This document shows positions 27,490 to 36,716 of a stretch of DNA of 64,000 nucleotides, piece after piece. This DNA is from GWE2-42-39 sp963662895 (GTDB taxonomy: Bacteria; Bacteroidota; Bacteroidia; Bacteroidales; Prolixibacteraceae): NCBI GenBank assembly GCA_963662895.1, contig OY759981.1, positions 2,790,001 through 2,854,000 on the forward strand, read 5' to 3'. The position numbers were made by a program, and so were the translations under genes. The notes below the pieces were generated by a model. It saw only the letters and a list, made by a program, of their open reading frames with translations. It searched no databases and was not told the DNA's origin. How positions within the stretch are numbered: position 1 is the stretch's first letter; each line of letters starts with the position of its first letter.

Positions 27490-28428
27490 ATGACAGGCAG
27501 AGAATTAACAGATTTGTTATCGCAATCGTATCGCCGCTGGCATTTGACAGGGACACTTGAAAACGGGGTTATTGAGGCATTGGATATGGAAGGCAGGTTA
27601 TTTACTGTAGTTAACAACAAAGTCATTAACAGGGTTGTACCTTCAGCAGTAAAAAAACGCTCCAATAAAAATGCCTATCAGAATCCTGGCGGCGATGCAC
27701 TCTGGCCTGCTCCTGAAGGGACTATATTCGGATATGAATATGCAACCGGCGGCTGGCGTGTGCCTCCCTCAATTACCGGAGCCGTCTGGGAAGTAATATC
27801 GCATTCCGGCAACCGGTCTGCTATCAGGGCAGAGATAGACCTTGTCAATAATCTTCAGATGGGGATTCCCTGTGAATTTGAGCGCCATATTGAAATTGAT
27901 GTTTTGGGAAAAAGTGTTACTCAACGTGTAACCGAAGTTATCCGTTATATTGGAGAAAAAATTCTCTGCAAAAATGAGTTTTCACTGGCCCCCTGGTCGC
28001 TTTGCCAGTTCGATTCGGGAGAAAACGGGAAAGTATTTTTACCGCCTCCCGGGGAAAAAGACATTTGGGATATGTATGTCCCTTCCGGTTCTCAACGCCG
28101 GTTAGTCAATGAAACATATGTTGTTGAAACAGAAACAAACAACAGGTTTCAGTTGGGGCTAAGTCCGAATGTTCCCTGGATTGAATATACCCTGAGAAAT
28201 CAGTTTCGGGTGAAACGTTATGCCGGAGAATTGCCTGAAGATCAAGTTCATATTGATATTTCCGATTCTCCTCCGAATCAGTTTCCTTCGTACAAAGGTG
28301 TCGGTTTAAGTATTTATTGCGATCCATCCGGTTTTATGGAAATGGAGGCATGTGGCGGTTGCTCTGATAAACTTAAGCCGGGAACTGAACTTAGTGTCAG
28401 AATAACTACAGAATATGTAACGTTTTAA
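27490..28428 (+). CDS. DUF6786-like protein, galactose-mutarotase-like fold
   Basis: 312 residues, no signal peptide, starting 7 bases after the creatininase-family stop. After a helical lead (ELTDLLSQSYRRW) it is all beta: RLFTVVNNKVINRVVPSA, NPGGDALWPAPEGTIFGYEY, FERHIEIDVLGKSVTQRVTEV. This resembles aldose-1-epimerase-like sandwiches and, I believe, the DUF6786 family. A role in presenting or converting a sugar anomer in the cytoplasm would fit an MFS transporter immediately downstream, but no catalytic His/Glu pair typical of GalM is obvious. The function is unproven. Confidence 0.65.
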   Translation: MTGRELTDLLSQSYRRWHLTGTLENGVIEALDMEGRLFTVVNNKVINRVVPSAVKKRSNKNAYQNPGGDALWPAPEGTIFGYEYATGGWRVPPSITGAVWEVISHSGNRSAIRAEIDLVNNLQMGIPCEFERHIEIDVLGKSVTQRVTEVIRYIGEKILCKNEFSLAPWSLCQFDSGENGKVFLPPPGEKDIWDMYVPSGSQRRLVNETYVVETETNNRFQLGLSPNVPWIEYTLRNQFRVKRYAGELPEDQVHIDISDSPPNQFPSYKGVGLSIYCDPSGFMEMEACGGCSDKLKPGTELSVRITTEYVTF

Positions 28429-28458
28429 ATAAAATATCATTATCTATTAATCATTTTT

Positions 28459-29673
28459 ATGAATTCTAATAAAAAAAACATAGTTGTCCCAATGTTGTTA
28501 ATTGGAGCAATGTACGCGGTATTGGGCTTTGCTCTTGGAATTAATGCTTTTTTTATTCCTTTTGTAAAAGAAGCATTTAACATATCAACGTCCGAATCAT
28601 ATCTTATTATGGCAGCAACTTTTTCAGCCTTTGTCGTTTTGGGGGCTGTTTCCGGAGAAATACTCAAAAAAGCGGGCTATAAAGGAGGGATGGTTATTGC
28701 ATTTGTACTCATGGCAATAGGTTTTTTCCTTATAACTCCTGCTGCCCGGTCAATCAGTTTCCCTCTCCTGTTACTGGCGTTATTTATAAGCGGGCTGGGG
28801 CAGGCCCTTCTGACCGGGGCCGTTAATACATATGTTTCGATTGTTGGTCCTGAAGAAAGTGCTGCAAAAAGAATTGCGCTGATGGGGATATGCAATAAAA
28901 CTTTTTACGCGGCGGCTTCCCTGATGCTGGCTGTATTTATGGATTTGTCCAATGTACGGATTGAGGATACGATTCTTCCGTTTTGCATTATTACAGGTGT
29001 TTTGCTGGTTATGGGACTTTTTTATTATTTTTCTCCCCTTCCTGAAATCAAGGCTGTTGGCGAAGAAGAGGAGGAGGATATCCCGGAAACCTCCATATAC
29101 TCCAAGAGCAAAACAAGTATATTCCAGTTTCCTCATTTATTACTGGGAGTTGTTGCCATTTTTTTTGTTATCGGATTAGAAACGGTGGCCCTTGGTACGA
29201 TTAACGATTATGCCACCATCCTTAATTTAGCTTCACCAGAGAATTATATCTGGCTGGTATCGGCAGGTATGGTTATTGGATATTTATTGGGGGTGCTGTT
29301 TATTCCTAAATATGTGAGCCAGGTTCAGGCATTGCTGTTCTCCACCGTTTCCGGTATAGTAGTTACTGTGGGAATTATCATTGTTCCGGTAAATTTTTCT
29401 ATCTATTTAGTTGCCTTTTTGGGGCTGGCTAATGCTATGATGTGGCCGGCAGTATGGCCACTCGCTATAGCTGATCTGGGTAAGTTTACAAAAATTGGCA
29501 GCTCTTTGCTGGTAACCGGACTTATTGGCGGTGCTTTTCTTCCTCTCCTATTTGGGTCTGTTGCGGAAAAAATGTCCTATCAGATGGCTTATCTTGTGTG
29601 CTTGCCCGCCTACTTGTATGTAATTTATTATGCAGTGTTAGGAAGTAAAATAAGAAGATTAAAATTGGAATAA
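28459..29673 (+). CDS. MFS family transporter
   Basis: 404 residues with 12 hydrophobic helices in two bundles separated by a charged loop near 195-225 (EEEEEDIPETS). The N-terminal helices (MLLIGAMYAVLGFALGINAF, then GAVSGEILKKAGYKGG between helices 2 and 3) resemble sugar-permease MFS proteins of the FucP/NanT-like Bacteroidota groups. It is the last gene of the PUL-like operon and is followed by a terminator. It would carry the final product released by the periplasmic or surface enzymes across the inner membrane. The substrate is not evident. Confidence 0.9.
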   Translation: MNSNKKNIVVPMLLIGAMYAVLGFALGINAFFIPFVKEAFNISTSESYLIMAATFSAFVVLGAVSGEILKKAGYKGGMVIAFVLMAIGFFLITPAARSISFPLLLLALFISGLGQALLTGAVNTYVSIVGPEESAAKRIALMGICNKTFYAAASLMLAVFMDLSNVRIEDTILPFCIITGVLLVMGLFYYFSPLPEIKAVGEEEEEDIPETSIYSKSKTSIFQFPHLLLGVVAIFFVIGLETVALGTINDYATILNLASPENYIWLVSAGMVIGYLLGVLFIPKYVSQVQALLFSTVSGIVVTVGIIIVPVNFSIYLVAFLGLANAMMWPAVWPLAIADLGKFTKIGSSLLVTGLIGGAFLPLLFGSVAEKMSYQMAYLVCLPAYLYVIYYAVLGSKIRRLKLE

Positions 29674-29784
29674 TGCCTAAATGGATAGCCAATTGAAGCT
29701 TTTTCTCTTTTTTAAACTTCCAAAAAAGAACAAGATTAAAAAGGATAAACAAAGAAAATGTTTATCTGCTATTTTTCCCTGCAT

Positions 29785-29820
29785 AACCGGGAATTTTACA
29801 AATATTCCGGTTCTTGTTTT
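29785..29820 (+). terminator. Rho-independent terminator ending the PUL-like operon
   Basis: AACCGG-G-AAT pairs with ATTCCGGTT around a short AT loop and is followed by CTTGTTTT and further pyrimidines. It lies 112 bases after the MFS stop. Confidence 0.7.
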
Positions 29821-29824
29821 TCCC

Positions 29825-29859
29825 CCGCCGACCGGCGGAACCCTGTGAAATTTTCACAG
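29825..29859. repeat. Two adjacent small palindromes
   Basis: CCGCCG/CGGCGG with a 2-base spacer (29825-29838) is followed 4 bases later by CTGTGAAA-T-TTTCACAG (29843-29859), a perfect 8-bp inverted repeat around one base. The GC-rich element stands out from the AT-rich surroundings. It could be a REP-type element, a protein-binding site or a recombinase site; nothing decides between these. Confidence 0.6.
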
Positions 29860-30400
29860 CTTTTTTGACAGCCATGCCCCTGTGCAGATAATCATTTTTT
29901 AGCATACCGTTTGGAACCTTGTACTAAAATAGATTCCGACTACTTCTCCGAAAAGAACAATTACCGGTAAGAACGTTCAATTCTGTTTTCACCTTGTCCC
30001 TTCTGCTATTTGTTTCGATTTTTTTTCGATATATCTGTTTATGCTGCTTTCCATACTCCTTTAATTATGAGTTTTATAGTTTTGTTTGTCAATAGCAGAA
30101 TTAGTACACACAATAAGAATACTCCTATAGTTCTATCGCTGAAACAGGCATAAGGCATATAATATCAAGGAGGGTAATTACGTTTTAATTCAATAATATT
30201 CATCCCATTCTATTTAGAAAGGAATATAGTTTACCAGGGAAACCGATAGAATTTGTTCAGGAAATAATTTTTCGCCGGACATTAACAAACCGGGAGCATA
30301 TTTCGGGGCAGGGGGTTACCTGCTGGAATAAAGAAATGGAACGGCAATTAATTTTATAGAAAATTGAGTTTTCAACAAATTTGAGTTACTAACGAAATAT

Positions 30401-31705
30401 ATGAGTAATATGGTTTCAATTAAGGTACAATTAAACAAGTACAGGGTCAAAAAAGATGGCACTTACCCTTTGGTTTTTCAACTGATACACAACAGGGAAA
30501 AACGGCTGATATATTCCTCTTATCATCTTTTTGAAAAAGATTTTGATGAAAATAAAATGAAAGTTGTTACCCGTCGAAAGAAGAGCCTTTGCGATGAAGT
30601 CAATGACTATATTGATAAAACAGTTTTGCAGATTAAAGAAATCGTGGATTTACTGGAAAAGCAGGGAAAAGAATTTTCCACTAAAGACATTGTATCCCGG
30701 TATAAGTTAAACCAGAATAATAATTTTCTGATAACTTATTTCCAGCACCAGATTCAGTTGTTAAAAGCGGAAGGACGGACAGGTACTGCATATTCGTATC
30801 AAAGTACGTTGAACTGTCTTGTCCGTTTTACAGGGGAACGGGAATTATTTTCTTTCAAAGAAATAAATGAAAGATGGGTAAACAATTTCGTGTGTTATTT
30901 ACGCAGTTCAGGATTAAAACCCAATTCCGTGAATTTTTACCTTCGGATTTTACGGGCAGTCTATAATAAGGCATGCAATGAGGACGTTGAAGGGACTACC
31001 ACGCTTTCCCCATTCCGGGTTATTGCAATAAATAATGTAAGAACGCATAAAAAAGCGGTTGATAAATCGATAATGCAACAAATCGCGCAGGTACAATTTG
31101 GCAATGATCCCCGGAAAGAATTTGCATGTGATCTGTTTTTGTTTAGTTTCTATTGCAGGGGAATGCCCTTTGTGGATATGGCATATTTAAAGTATAGTAA
31201 TATTATTAATGGCTATGTCTGTTACTCACGGCACAAAACAGGCCAGCCATTAAAAATAAAGATTACTGAGCCCTTACAGATCCTGATAAACAAATATCAA
31301 AGTGATGGAGAGTATGTTTTACCGATACTGGGGAACGGGAATTTTTCATCATCTCAACTCTACCTTCAGTATAAAAGCCGTTTAAGGCAATACAACAGGG
31401 AATTAAAGGCTATTAGCGAATCACTAAATCTGCCTGTAACCCTTAGCTCATATGTTTCCCGTCATTCATGGGCAACTCTTGCCAGGGAGAATGGGATACC
31501 TGTATCCGTTATTAGTGAAGGTATGGGACATAGTTCAGAAAAAATAACCTATGCCTATTTAGCTGCATTAGACCCATGTTATATCGATGACGCAAATGAA
31601 ATAATATTAACCGATTGCTTTTGTTTATATCCCAAAAAACAAAGACAAAGACAAAAATTAAATTCCTTAAACACAGCAATTGGATTTCACGGACGGGAAG
31701 ACTGA
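30401..31705 (+). CDS. Tyrosine-type site-specific recombinase/integrase
   Basis: 434 residues. Arm-type DNA-binding N-terminus (MVSIKVQLNKYRVKKDGTYP), SAM-like core-binding domain (about 105-200) and catalytic domain (about 215-400). Visible active-site parts: Arg in FYCRGMPFVDMAYL, the HxxR-type block SRHSWATLA, GMGHSSEKI, and Tyr in TYAYLAALD. It is typical of the Bacteroidota integrases of conjugative transposons and of DNA invertases. No other mobile-element genes lie nearby, and no tRNA or direct repeat is seen at its flanks, so it is solitary. A 7-bp hairpin (CCCGGAT/ATCCGGG, 31717-31744) follows its stop. Confidence 0.93.
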   Translation: MSNMVSIKVQLNKYRVKKDGTYPLVFQLIHNREKRLIYSSYHLFEKDFDENKMKVVTRRKKSLCDEVNDYIDKTVLQIKEIVDLLEKQGKEFSTKDIVSRYKLNQNNNFLITYFQHQIQLLKAEGRTGTAYSYQSTLNCLVRFTGERELFSFKEINERWVNNFVCYLRSSGLKPNSVNFYLRILRAVYNKACNEDVEGTTTLSPFRVIAINNVRTHKKAVDKSIMQQIAQVQFGNDPRKEFACDLFLFSFYCRGMPFVDMAYLKYSNIINGYVCYSRHKTGQPLKIKITEPLQILINKYQSDGEYVLPILGNGNFSSSQLYLQYKSRLRQYNRELKAISESLNLPVTLSSYVSRHSWATLARENGIPVSVISEGMGHSSEKITYAYLAALDPCYIDDANEIILTDCFCLYPKKQRQRQKLNSLNTAIGFHGRED

Positions 31706-31716
31706 GAAAAGGATAG

Positions 31717-31744
31717 CCCGGATGTCCAACCACGGGTATCCGGG
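31717..31744. repeat. Small inverted repeat downstream of the recombinase gene
   Basis: CCCGGAT at 31717-31723 pairs perfectly with ATCCGGG at 31738-31744 around a 14-base loop. There is no T-run after it, so it is a weak terminator candidate at best. Confidence 0.4.
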
Positions 31745-31907
31745 GGAAGCCGGACCGAAGTTACTGGTATCATATAGTGCTTGCTGTGAATCGCCCTGGT
31801 CGTTAAACCGTTAATATAAAAAGGGAAAGTGAAACGAATGAATATTTATCCTAAATTTGAATTTTATACAGACATCTCTGCAAATAATGGTAAATTTATT
31901 CGAAATA

Positions 31908-32459
31908 ATGTTTAAAAAAAAGATGGCAACAATGGAAAAAAAAGAAGTAACAGATCATTCTCCCATTGTGATTCCTTCAGAAAGTATTATTGAAGGTTAT
32001 ATAAAGACTAAAAAGTCCTTCAGAATAGAATGTGATTATTTTGGAACAATTATGTCGATCCGGAAAGTAGTAGTCGGTAATACCTCTAAAATCACTGGCG
32101 ATATTATTTGTCGTAACCTGGATTTTTCAGGTGAATTAACAGGTAATATTTTTTGCTCCGGGAAGATAAGAATAAACAGTGGCTCAAAAGTTAAAGGAAA
32201 GATTTATACTAAATTTTTTGAAAACGAAGGGAATTCGGATTTGGACTGTATAATACAAATACTTGGGAATGATTGTATTGCTAAGGTTGAAGAATTGTTT
32301 GATAACATAGATACCACACAGGCCTTATCAAAAGATAAACTGTTAGGAGAGATCAGGAGTATTTTTTATGATAATGTCTATTCCCGTAAATCAAATCCCG
32401 AAGGCTTCCTGGTTTACGATTTTACGTCGCAACGTGATGACCAGGAAGATTTGGAATGA
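31908..32459 (+). CDS. Bactofilin-family (polymer-forming) protein
   Basis: About 183 residues from the ATG at 31908; ATG 31887 and TTG 31857 are in-frame alternatives. After a charged lead the core shows the right-handed beta-helix repeat of bactofilins: ESIIEGYIKTKKSFRIECDY, NTSKITGDIICRNLDFSGEL, GNIFCSGKIRINSGSKVKGK, each turn ending in Gly. The usual bactofilin core is about 100-110 residues. This protein has an extra C-terminal tail of about 75 residues (AKVEELFDNIDTTQALSKDK), helical and acidic. Bactofilins form cytoplasmic filaments tied to shape or localisation. The neighbours give no further clue. Confidence 0.75.
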   Translation: MFKKKMATMEKKEVTDHSPIVIPSESIIEGYIKTKKSFRIECDYFGTIMSIRKVVVGNTSKITGDIICRNLDFSGELTGNIFCSGKIRINSGSKVKGKIYTKFFENEGNSDLDCIIQILGNDCIAKVEELFDNIDTTQALSKDKLLGEIRSIFYDNVYSRKSNPEGFLVYDFTSQRDDQEDLE

Positions 32460-32476
32460 TTCTTCCTTTTCTTTGT

Positions 32477-33730
32477 TCATTTGAGCAGCAGGCGCACAGT
32501 CCGTCTTGATTTTTGTTCAATGTAGATCCTTCGTCCTTTGGCGATCTCATTGATAGCTTCCTGGTCGTAATAACGGATCGTTACCAGTTCGAGGCCGGTA
32601 TTGTAGCGGACATCAAAGTTTTTGTGTAATTCTGCAATCAGTTCTTCAATACCTTGTTCCGGCTCGTCAAAAACCAGCGAAAGGTTGATGGCTGATTGCT
32701 GGATCAGGCCTACTTTTAACCGGTAACTGGCGCATAACGAGAAAATATTGGAAACGGTTTGTATGCTTATAAACGAAAAATCTTCAGGCGTAAGGGTTAT
32801 CAGCGCCTGTTTCTGCTTGATAATAAAAACAGGTACCAGGTTCAGGATATGATCGATGTCGTGAATGATCGTACCTTTCTGTTCCGGATTATCGAACGAT
32901 TTTACAAATAACGGGATGCGTTTATTCTGAAGGGGCTTAATGGTTTTCGGATGGATCACTTTTGCCCCTGAATACGATAGTTCAATAGCTTCGCGGTACG
33001 ATAGTTCATCCAGTTTTTTAGTGGCCGGCAAAAAAACCGGATCGGCGTTCAGGATACCCGGGACATTTTTCCAAATGGTGACATGCTGTGCATCCAGTAT
33101 GTTGGCCAGAATTGCCGCCGTATAATCCGACCCCTCGCGCCCGAGGGTCGTCGTATGATTGGTCGTTGTTCCGCCTAAAAAGCCTTGGGTAATAATAAGT
33201 TCACAGCCTGGAAGGTCAAAGGCTTTTTTTATTTGTTCTTCAGACAGTTCCCGGTTAATATTCGCTTCCCGGTACATATTATCGGTAATCAGGCATTTAC
33301 GTATATCGATCCATTTGTTGGTCAGTCCGATCGCATTATAAAAACTGCTGATAATAGTGGTCGACAGCAACTCCCCGTACGAAACCACCTGGTCGTATTC
33401 GTAATCGAAGTTCATTGACGGTGTGACCTTCAACCGGCTCTCTAACCCGGAAAAAAGCTTATCGACATCTGACCAGTCAATTTTATTTTTGGAAGACAAA
33501 TGCGACATGATATCGTTATGATATTTTTTTATTTTCCTGAAATGTTCAGCTTTTCCGTTACTGTTATTGCTGAAATAGGCTTTTACAAGCTCTTCAAAAG
33601 CATTGGTCATTTTCCCCATAGCCGAAATCACCACTACCTTTGGACCCGGGAACATACGGATGATCCCTGCTGCATTTTCGATGGAAAAAGCTGAGCCTAC
33701 CGAAGCCCCGCCAAATTTAAATACCTGCAT
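32477..33730 (-). CDS. lysC: Aspartate kinase, monofunctional
   Basis: 417 residues. The amino-acid-kinase domain starts MQVFKFGGASVGSAFSIENA (the KFGGxSV motif) and contains VVVISAMGKMTNAFEELV and TTTLGREGSDYTAAILAN, the nucleotide and aspartate sites. It phosphorylates L-aspartate to 4-phospho-aspartate for lysine, threonine and methionine synthesis. The C-terminal part (about 300-417) is an ACT-like regulatory segment (TPEDFSFISIQTVSNIFSLC), so feedback control by an end product is expected. It is transcribed alone, facing the bactofilin gene, with a 17-base gap between the two stops. Confidence 0.94.
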   Translation of the reverse strand: MQVFKFGGASVGSAFSIENAAGIIRMFPGPKVVVISAMGKMTNAFEELVKAYFSNNSNGKAEHFRKIKKYHNDIMSHLSSKNKIDWSDVDKLFSGLESRLKVTPSMNFDYEYDQVVSYGELLSTTIISSFYNAIGLTNKWIDIRKCLITDNMYREANINRELSEEQIKKAFDLPGCELIITQGFLGGTTTNHTTTLGREGSDYTAAILANILDAQHVTIWKNVPGILNADPVFLPATKKLDELSYREAIELSYSGAKVIHPKTIKPLQNKRIPLFVKSFDNPEQKGTIIHDIDHILNLVPVFIIKQKQALITLTPEDFSFISIQTVSNIFSLCASYRLKVGLIQQSAINLSLVFDEPEQGIEELIAELHKNFDVRYNTGLELVTIRYYDQEAINEIAKGRRIYIEQKSRRTVRLLLK

Positions 33731-33938
33731 TTCTATAACTTAAAAATGAATACGGTAAAAATAATTATTTACAGATTAACTTATCATGGGGAAAATTCAT
33801 TTGTTTTTTGGATATGATGTTTTAGCTGAATATTAAGGATTGGATTATATTCATAAAAAATATTCCTGATAATTAGGTATTTTGGGAATTGAGTATATAA
33901 CTTTGTAATCTGAAATTCAAGGGTTTATTTAAACTAAG

Positions 33939-34286
33939 ATGTTGAAGGAGTCCATATTATTGGTTTTTCTGGTTTTTATGCTGGGAGGGACAAATGGTAA
34001 CTTTGCCCAAAGAATAAAACGCAATAGCGATGGTTCAGGGGGCGTCACGGTGCTTACCGGGGATCATGAACCTGGTTATACTGATATTTACGAAATTATT
34101 GAAAATGAGGAAGAAGATACTTCACGTCATTTTTTTAAGTTTTTCAAAACAATCAACCTTTCAGGTAGGTTTGTTTTAGCAATATATCACGTGACGTGCT
34201 ATCAATGTTCAGGAACCCAAGTCATTATATTTTTATGGAAACTTTCACCTTTTTTATATAACCTGCCACCACCTGTTTGGGTATAA
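33939..34286 (+). CDS. Small exported protein of unknown function, possibly damaged at its 3' end
   Basis: 115 residues. A strong signal peptide (MLKESILLVFLVFMLGGTNG, cleavage near NFAQ) leads to an acidic stretch (DIYEIIENEEEDTSRHFFKF). The last 45 residues are hydrophobic and cysteine-containing (LAIYHVTCYQCSG), out of character with the first part, so a frameshift after about residue 70 is possible. It sits 50 bases before the trkH start and may share its transcript. No family recognised; it could be a short lineage-specific envelope protein. Confidence 0.4.
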   Translation: MLKESILLVFLVFMLGGTNGNFAQRIKRNSDGSGGVTVLTGDHEPGYTDIYEIIENEEEDTSRHFFKFFKTINLSGRFVLAIYHVTCYQCSGTQVIIFLWKLSPFLYNLPPPVWV

Positions 34287-34335
34287 GATTCCGGTTTGTT
34301 CAGTTTAGTGATGTTTGAATTTTTGTTTTTATTTT

Positions 34336-35790
34336 ATGAGTAAAGGCAGGTTTTTTCTGAAATTATATCTTGTAGGCATTATTCTTTTGTTTGAAAGTTT
34401 TTTCATGAGTTGGGCAGTGCTTATTTCCCTGTTTAACCATGAATTCATTGCTGTTAGGATGCTTGAAATTATGGCGGGTACTTTTGTCGCCGGACTTATT
34501 AGTTTCCTGATTTCAAAAAAACGGAAGGAAGATGAGCCCACGCGGAAAGACTATTTCATTTTGGTTGTCCTTTCGTGGGTATTTCTTGCCCTTTTCGGGG
34601 CTTTCCCTTATATATTCACCAAGACAATCCCTGATTTTACGAATGCTTTTTTCGAATCGATGTCGGGCTTTACAACGACCGGTTCTTCTATCCTTACTGA
34701 TATTGAATCGTTGCCGAAAAGTATTCTTTTCTGGCGTAGTTTAACACACTGGATCGGGGGCATGGGTATCATTGTGCTTGTACTTGCCGTTATGCCATTT
34801 CAGAATTTAAGTTTCAGGCAAATGTTTCAGAGCGAAGCATCGGTCGTGGTGGAAGATAAAGTTTCGTTCCGTATCCGGTATGTAGCCCGTAATGCGTGGC
34901 TGATTTATATTGGGCTAACGGTTACCGAAACCATTTTGTTGCGAATTGGGGGTATGAGTTTGTTCGATGCCGTTTGCCATTCGTTTGCAACAGTGGCTAC
35001 CGGTGGGTTTTCAACAAAGAATGACAGTGTGGCCGGATTCTCACCATTTATTCAATATGTAATTATTGTTTTCATGATTTTATCAGGAATGAATTTCATG
35101 TTACATATACTCTTTCGCAAAGGCCAGTTGAAACAGGTAATTTCCAATGGAGAACTGCGGTTCTATTTGAAAATTATATTTTTTGTTGGCATTTTATTAA
35201 CCCTGACCCTTCATTTCTATCGTAGTTTGGGATGGGAACAGGCATTCCGGGATTCTTTTTTTCAGGTTACATCTGTTATTACGGCCACAGGATTTGCCTC
35301 TGCCGACTATTTGTTATGGCCTTCCCATGCCGTATTATTAATTGCTTTTTTGATGTTTATCGGGGCCTGCGCCGGTTCGACCGGGGGAGGAGTAAAAGTA
35401 ATCAGGAACCTGATTGTCGTTAAAAAAATCGGGCAAAGTTTCCGCCAGATGATCAATCCCAATGCTGTATGCGAAATACGTTACAACCAAAAAATTATAA
35501 AGCCCGATCACGTGGCTTCCATTATCACTTTTGTGTTGATTTATTATATGGTGATTGCTTTTGGCACCCTTTTCCTGCATTTTACAGGTCTTGATTTTGT
35601 TACTTCCTTTGGCTCGGCAATAACCACACTTGGCGGTATTGGCCCTGGTTTTGGAACAGTCGGCCCGGTTTCCAATTTTGCCCATCTTTCCGATGTGGCA
35701 AAAATTTTCCTCTCTTTTAATATGCTCACCGGCAGACTCGAAATTTATGCTGTTCTTGTCTTGCTGAATCCCGGTTTCTGGAAAAATTAA
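34336..35790 (+). CDS. trkH: TrkH family potassium uptake protein
   Basis: 484 residues from the ATG at 34336 (a TTG seven codons upstream is less likely). It is the membrane pore of the Trk K+ uptake system, with four pseudo-repeats each contributing a selectivity-filter Gly: ESMSGFTTTGSSILTD, CHSFATVATGGFSTKN, TSVITATGFASADY and ITTLGGIGPGFGTVG. GACAGSTGGGVKVIRNLIV is a typical TrkH segment. A TrkA regulatory subunit is not encoded here. Its stop overlaps the convergent corA stop by 4 bases. Confidence 0.94.
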   Translation: MSKGRFFLKLYLVGIILLFESFFMSWAVLISLFNHEFIAVRMLEIMAGTFVAGLISFLISKKRKEDEPTRKDYFILVVLSWVFLALFGAFPYIFTKTIPDFTNAFFESMSGFTTTGSSILTDIESLPKSILFWRSLTHWIGGMGIIVLVLAVMPFQNLSFRQMFQSEASVVVEDKVSFRIRYVARNAWLIYIGLTVTETILLRIGGMSLFDAVCHSFATVATGGFSTKNDSVAGFSPFIQYVIIVFMILSGMNFMLHILFRKGQLKQVISNGELRFYLKIIFFVGILLTLTLHFYRSLGWEQAFRDSFFQVTSVITATGFASADYLLWPSHAVLLIAFLMFIGACAGSTGGGVKVIRNLIVVKKIGQSFRQMINPNAVCEIRYNQKIIKPDHVASIITFVLIYYMVIAFGTLFLHFTGLDFVTSFGSAITTLGGIGPGFGTVGPVSNFAHLSDVAKIFLSFNMLTGRLEIYAVLVLLNPGFWKN

Positions 35791-36716
35791 AACCAGTTTT
35801 TTCGTTTAAAAAGAAGGATTCCGGTCAAGGTCATAACTATTGAGATCAGGATAATAGTATAAAAAGCATACGGCGAATTTTCAAAGTGGTTTGATACATT
35901 CATGCCGTATAAACTGGCAATTAAAGTAGGAATCATTAAAACAATGGTCACGGATGTGAGCTTTTTCATGATCACGTTCAGATTGTTCGAGATCACGGAA
36001 GCAAAAGCATCCATCATCCCACTTTGAATGTCGCTGTAAACTTTGGCCATTTCCAGCACCTGTTTGTTTTCAATGGTCACGTCCTCCATGAGATCTTCGT
36101 CAAACCCGTACAGTATCGGGTATTTTTTTGTCCTGATTTTTTCGAGCGCCATTTCATTTCCTTTTATCGAAGTGAGAAAATATACCAGGCATCTTTCCAT
36201 ACGAAGTAACTTGTGCAACTCCTCGTTCCGGGTAGCATTTTCGAGGTCTTTCTCAATATGCGAGGTCTGGGAATTTATTTCTTTCAGAAACTGCAGGTAC
36301 CACGAAGCTGAAATAAAGAACAAACGCAACACGTCGTCCATACCCTGTCCAAGATGAAATTTTTGAGTGGCAGCCATTTTAAAAAGTTGGGAAATTACTT
36401 CGTTGCGCTGCGAACAAATAGTTATCGTTCCCACGGGGGTTAAAGCAACCCCGAGCGGAACCGTTACATAAGGAACGCCATTATTGGGATTACTTAACGG
36501 CACACGCAAAATGATGTATGTATTGGGTTCATCCAATTCAATACGCGGACGTTCATCAATATCAAGCACGTCCTTAATAAAGTCTTCAGAAATATTAAAA
36601 TCCCTCCTTAAATATTCGATTTCTTCACTGGTTGGCACCTTTACATTAACCCAGCAACCGGGCCTGAATTCTGAAATCTTTGCAACATTCTTGCCTGTTT
36701 CCCAAAAAGTAATCAT
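35787..36716 (-). CDS. corA: CorA family magnesium/divalent cation transporter
   Basis: 309 residues. A large cytoplasmic alpha/beta and long-helix domain (about 1-240) is followed by two membrane helices; the signature YGMNV is at the end of the first (about residue 268), with the short loop SNHFENSPYAF and a basic C-terminus KRKNW. It forms pentameric Mg2+ (or Co2+/Ni2+) channels in the inner membrane. The N-terminal sequence (RPGCWVNVKVPTSEEIEYL) groups with the Bacteroidota CorA-like proteins. It is convergent with trkH, so two cation uptake genes end against each other. Confidence 0.93.
   Translation of the reverse strand: MITFWETGKNVAKISEFRPGCWVNVKVPTSEEIEYLRRDFNISEDFIKDVLDIDERPRIELDEPNTYIILRVPLSNPNNGVPYVTVPLGVALTPVGTITICSQRNEVISQLFKMAATQKFHLGQGMDDVLRLFFISASWYLQFLKEINSQTSHIEKDLENATRNEELHKLLRMERCLVYFLTSIKGNEMALEKIRTKKYPILYGFDEDLMEDVTIENKQVLEMAKVYSDIQSGMMDAFASVISNNLNVIMKKLTSVTIVLMIPTLIASLYGMNVSNHFENSPYAFYTIILISIVMTLTGILLFKRKNWF

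Larger units (their letters stand above)
29674..30400. other. Intergenic region with terminator and two palindromes before the recombinase gene
   Basis: About 730 bases with no gene. It contains the operon terminator at 29785-29820, a GC-rich hairpin (CCGCCG-AC-CGGCGG) at 29825-29838 and a 17-bp palindrome at 29843-29859. The rest is AT-rich and I see nothing recognisable in it. Confidence 0.6.

Noticed and set aside
31839..31916. 25-codon open frame before the bactofilin gene
   Set aside because: It overlaps the bactofilin start, with no family or conserved feature; not enough to call a gene.
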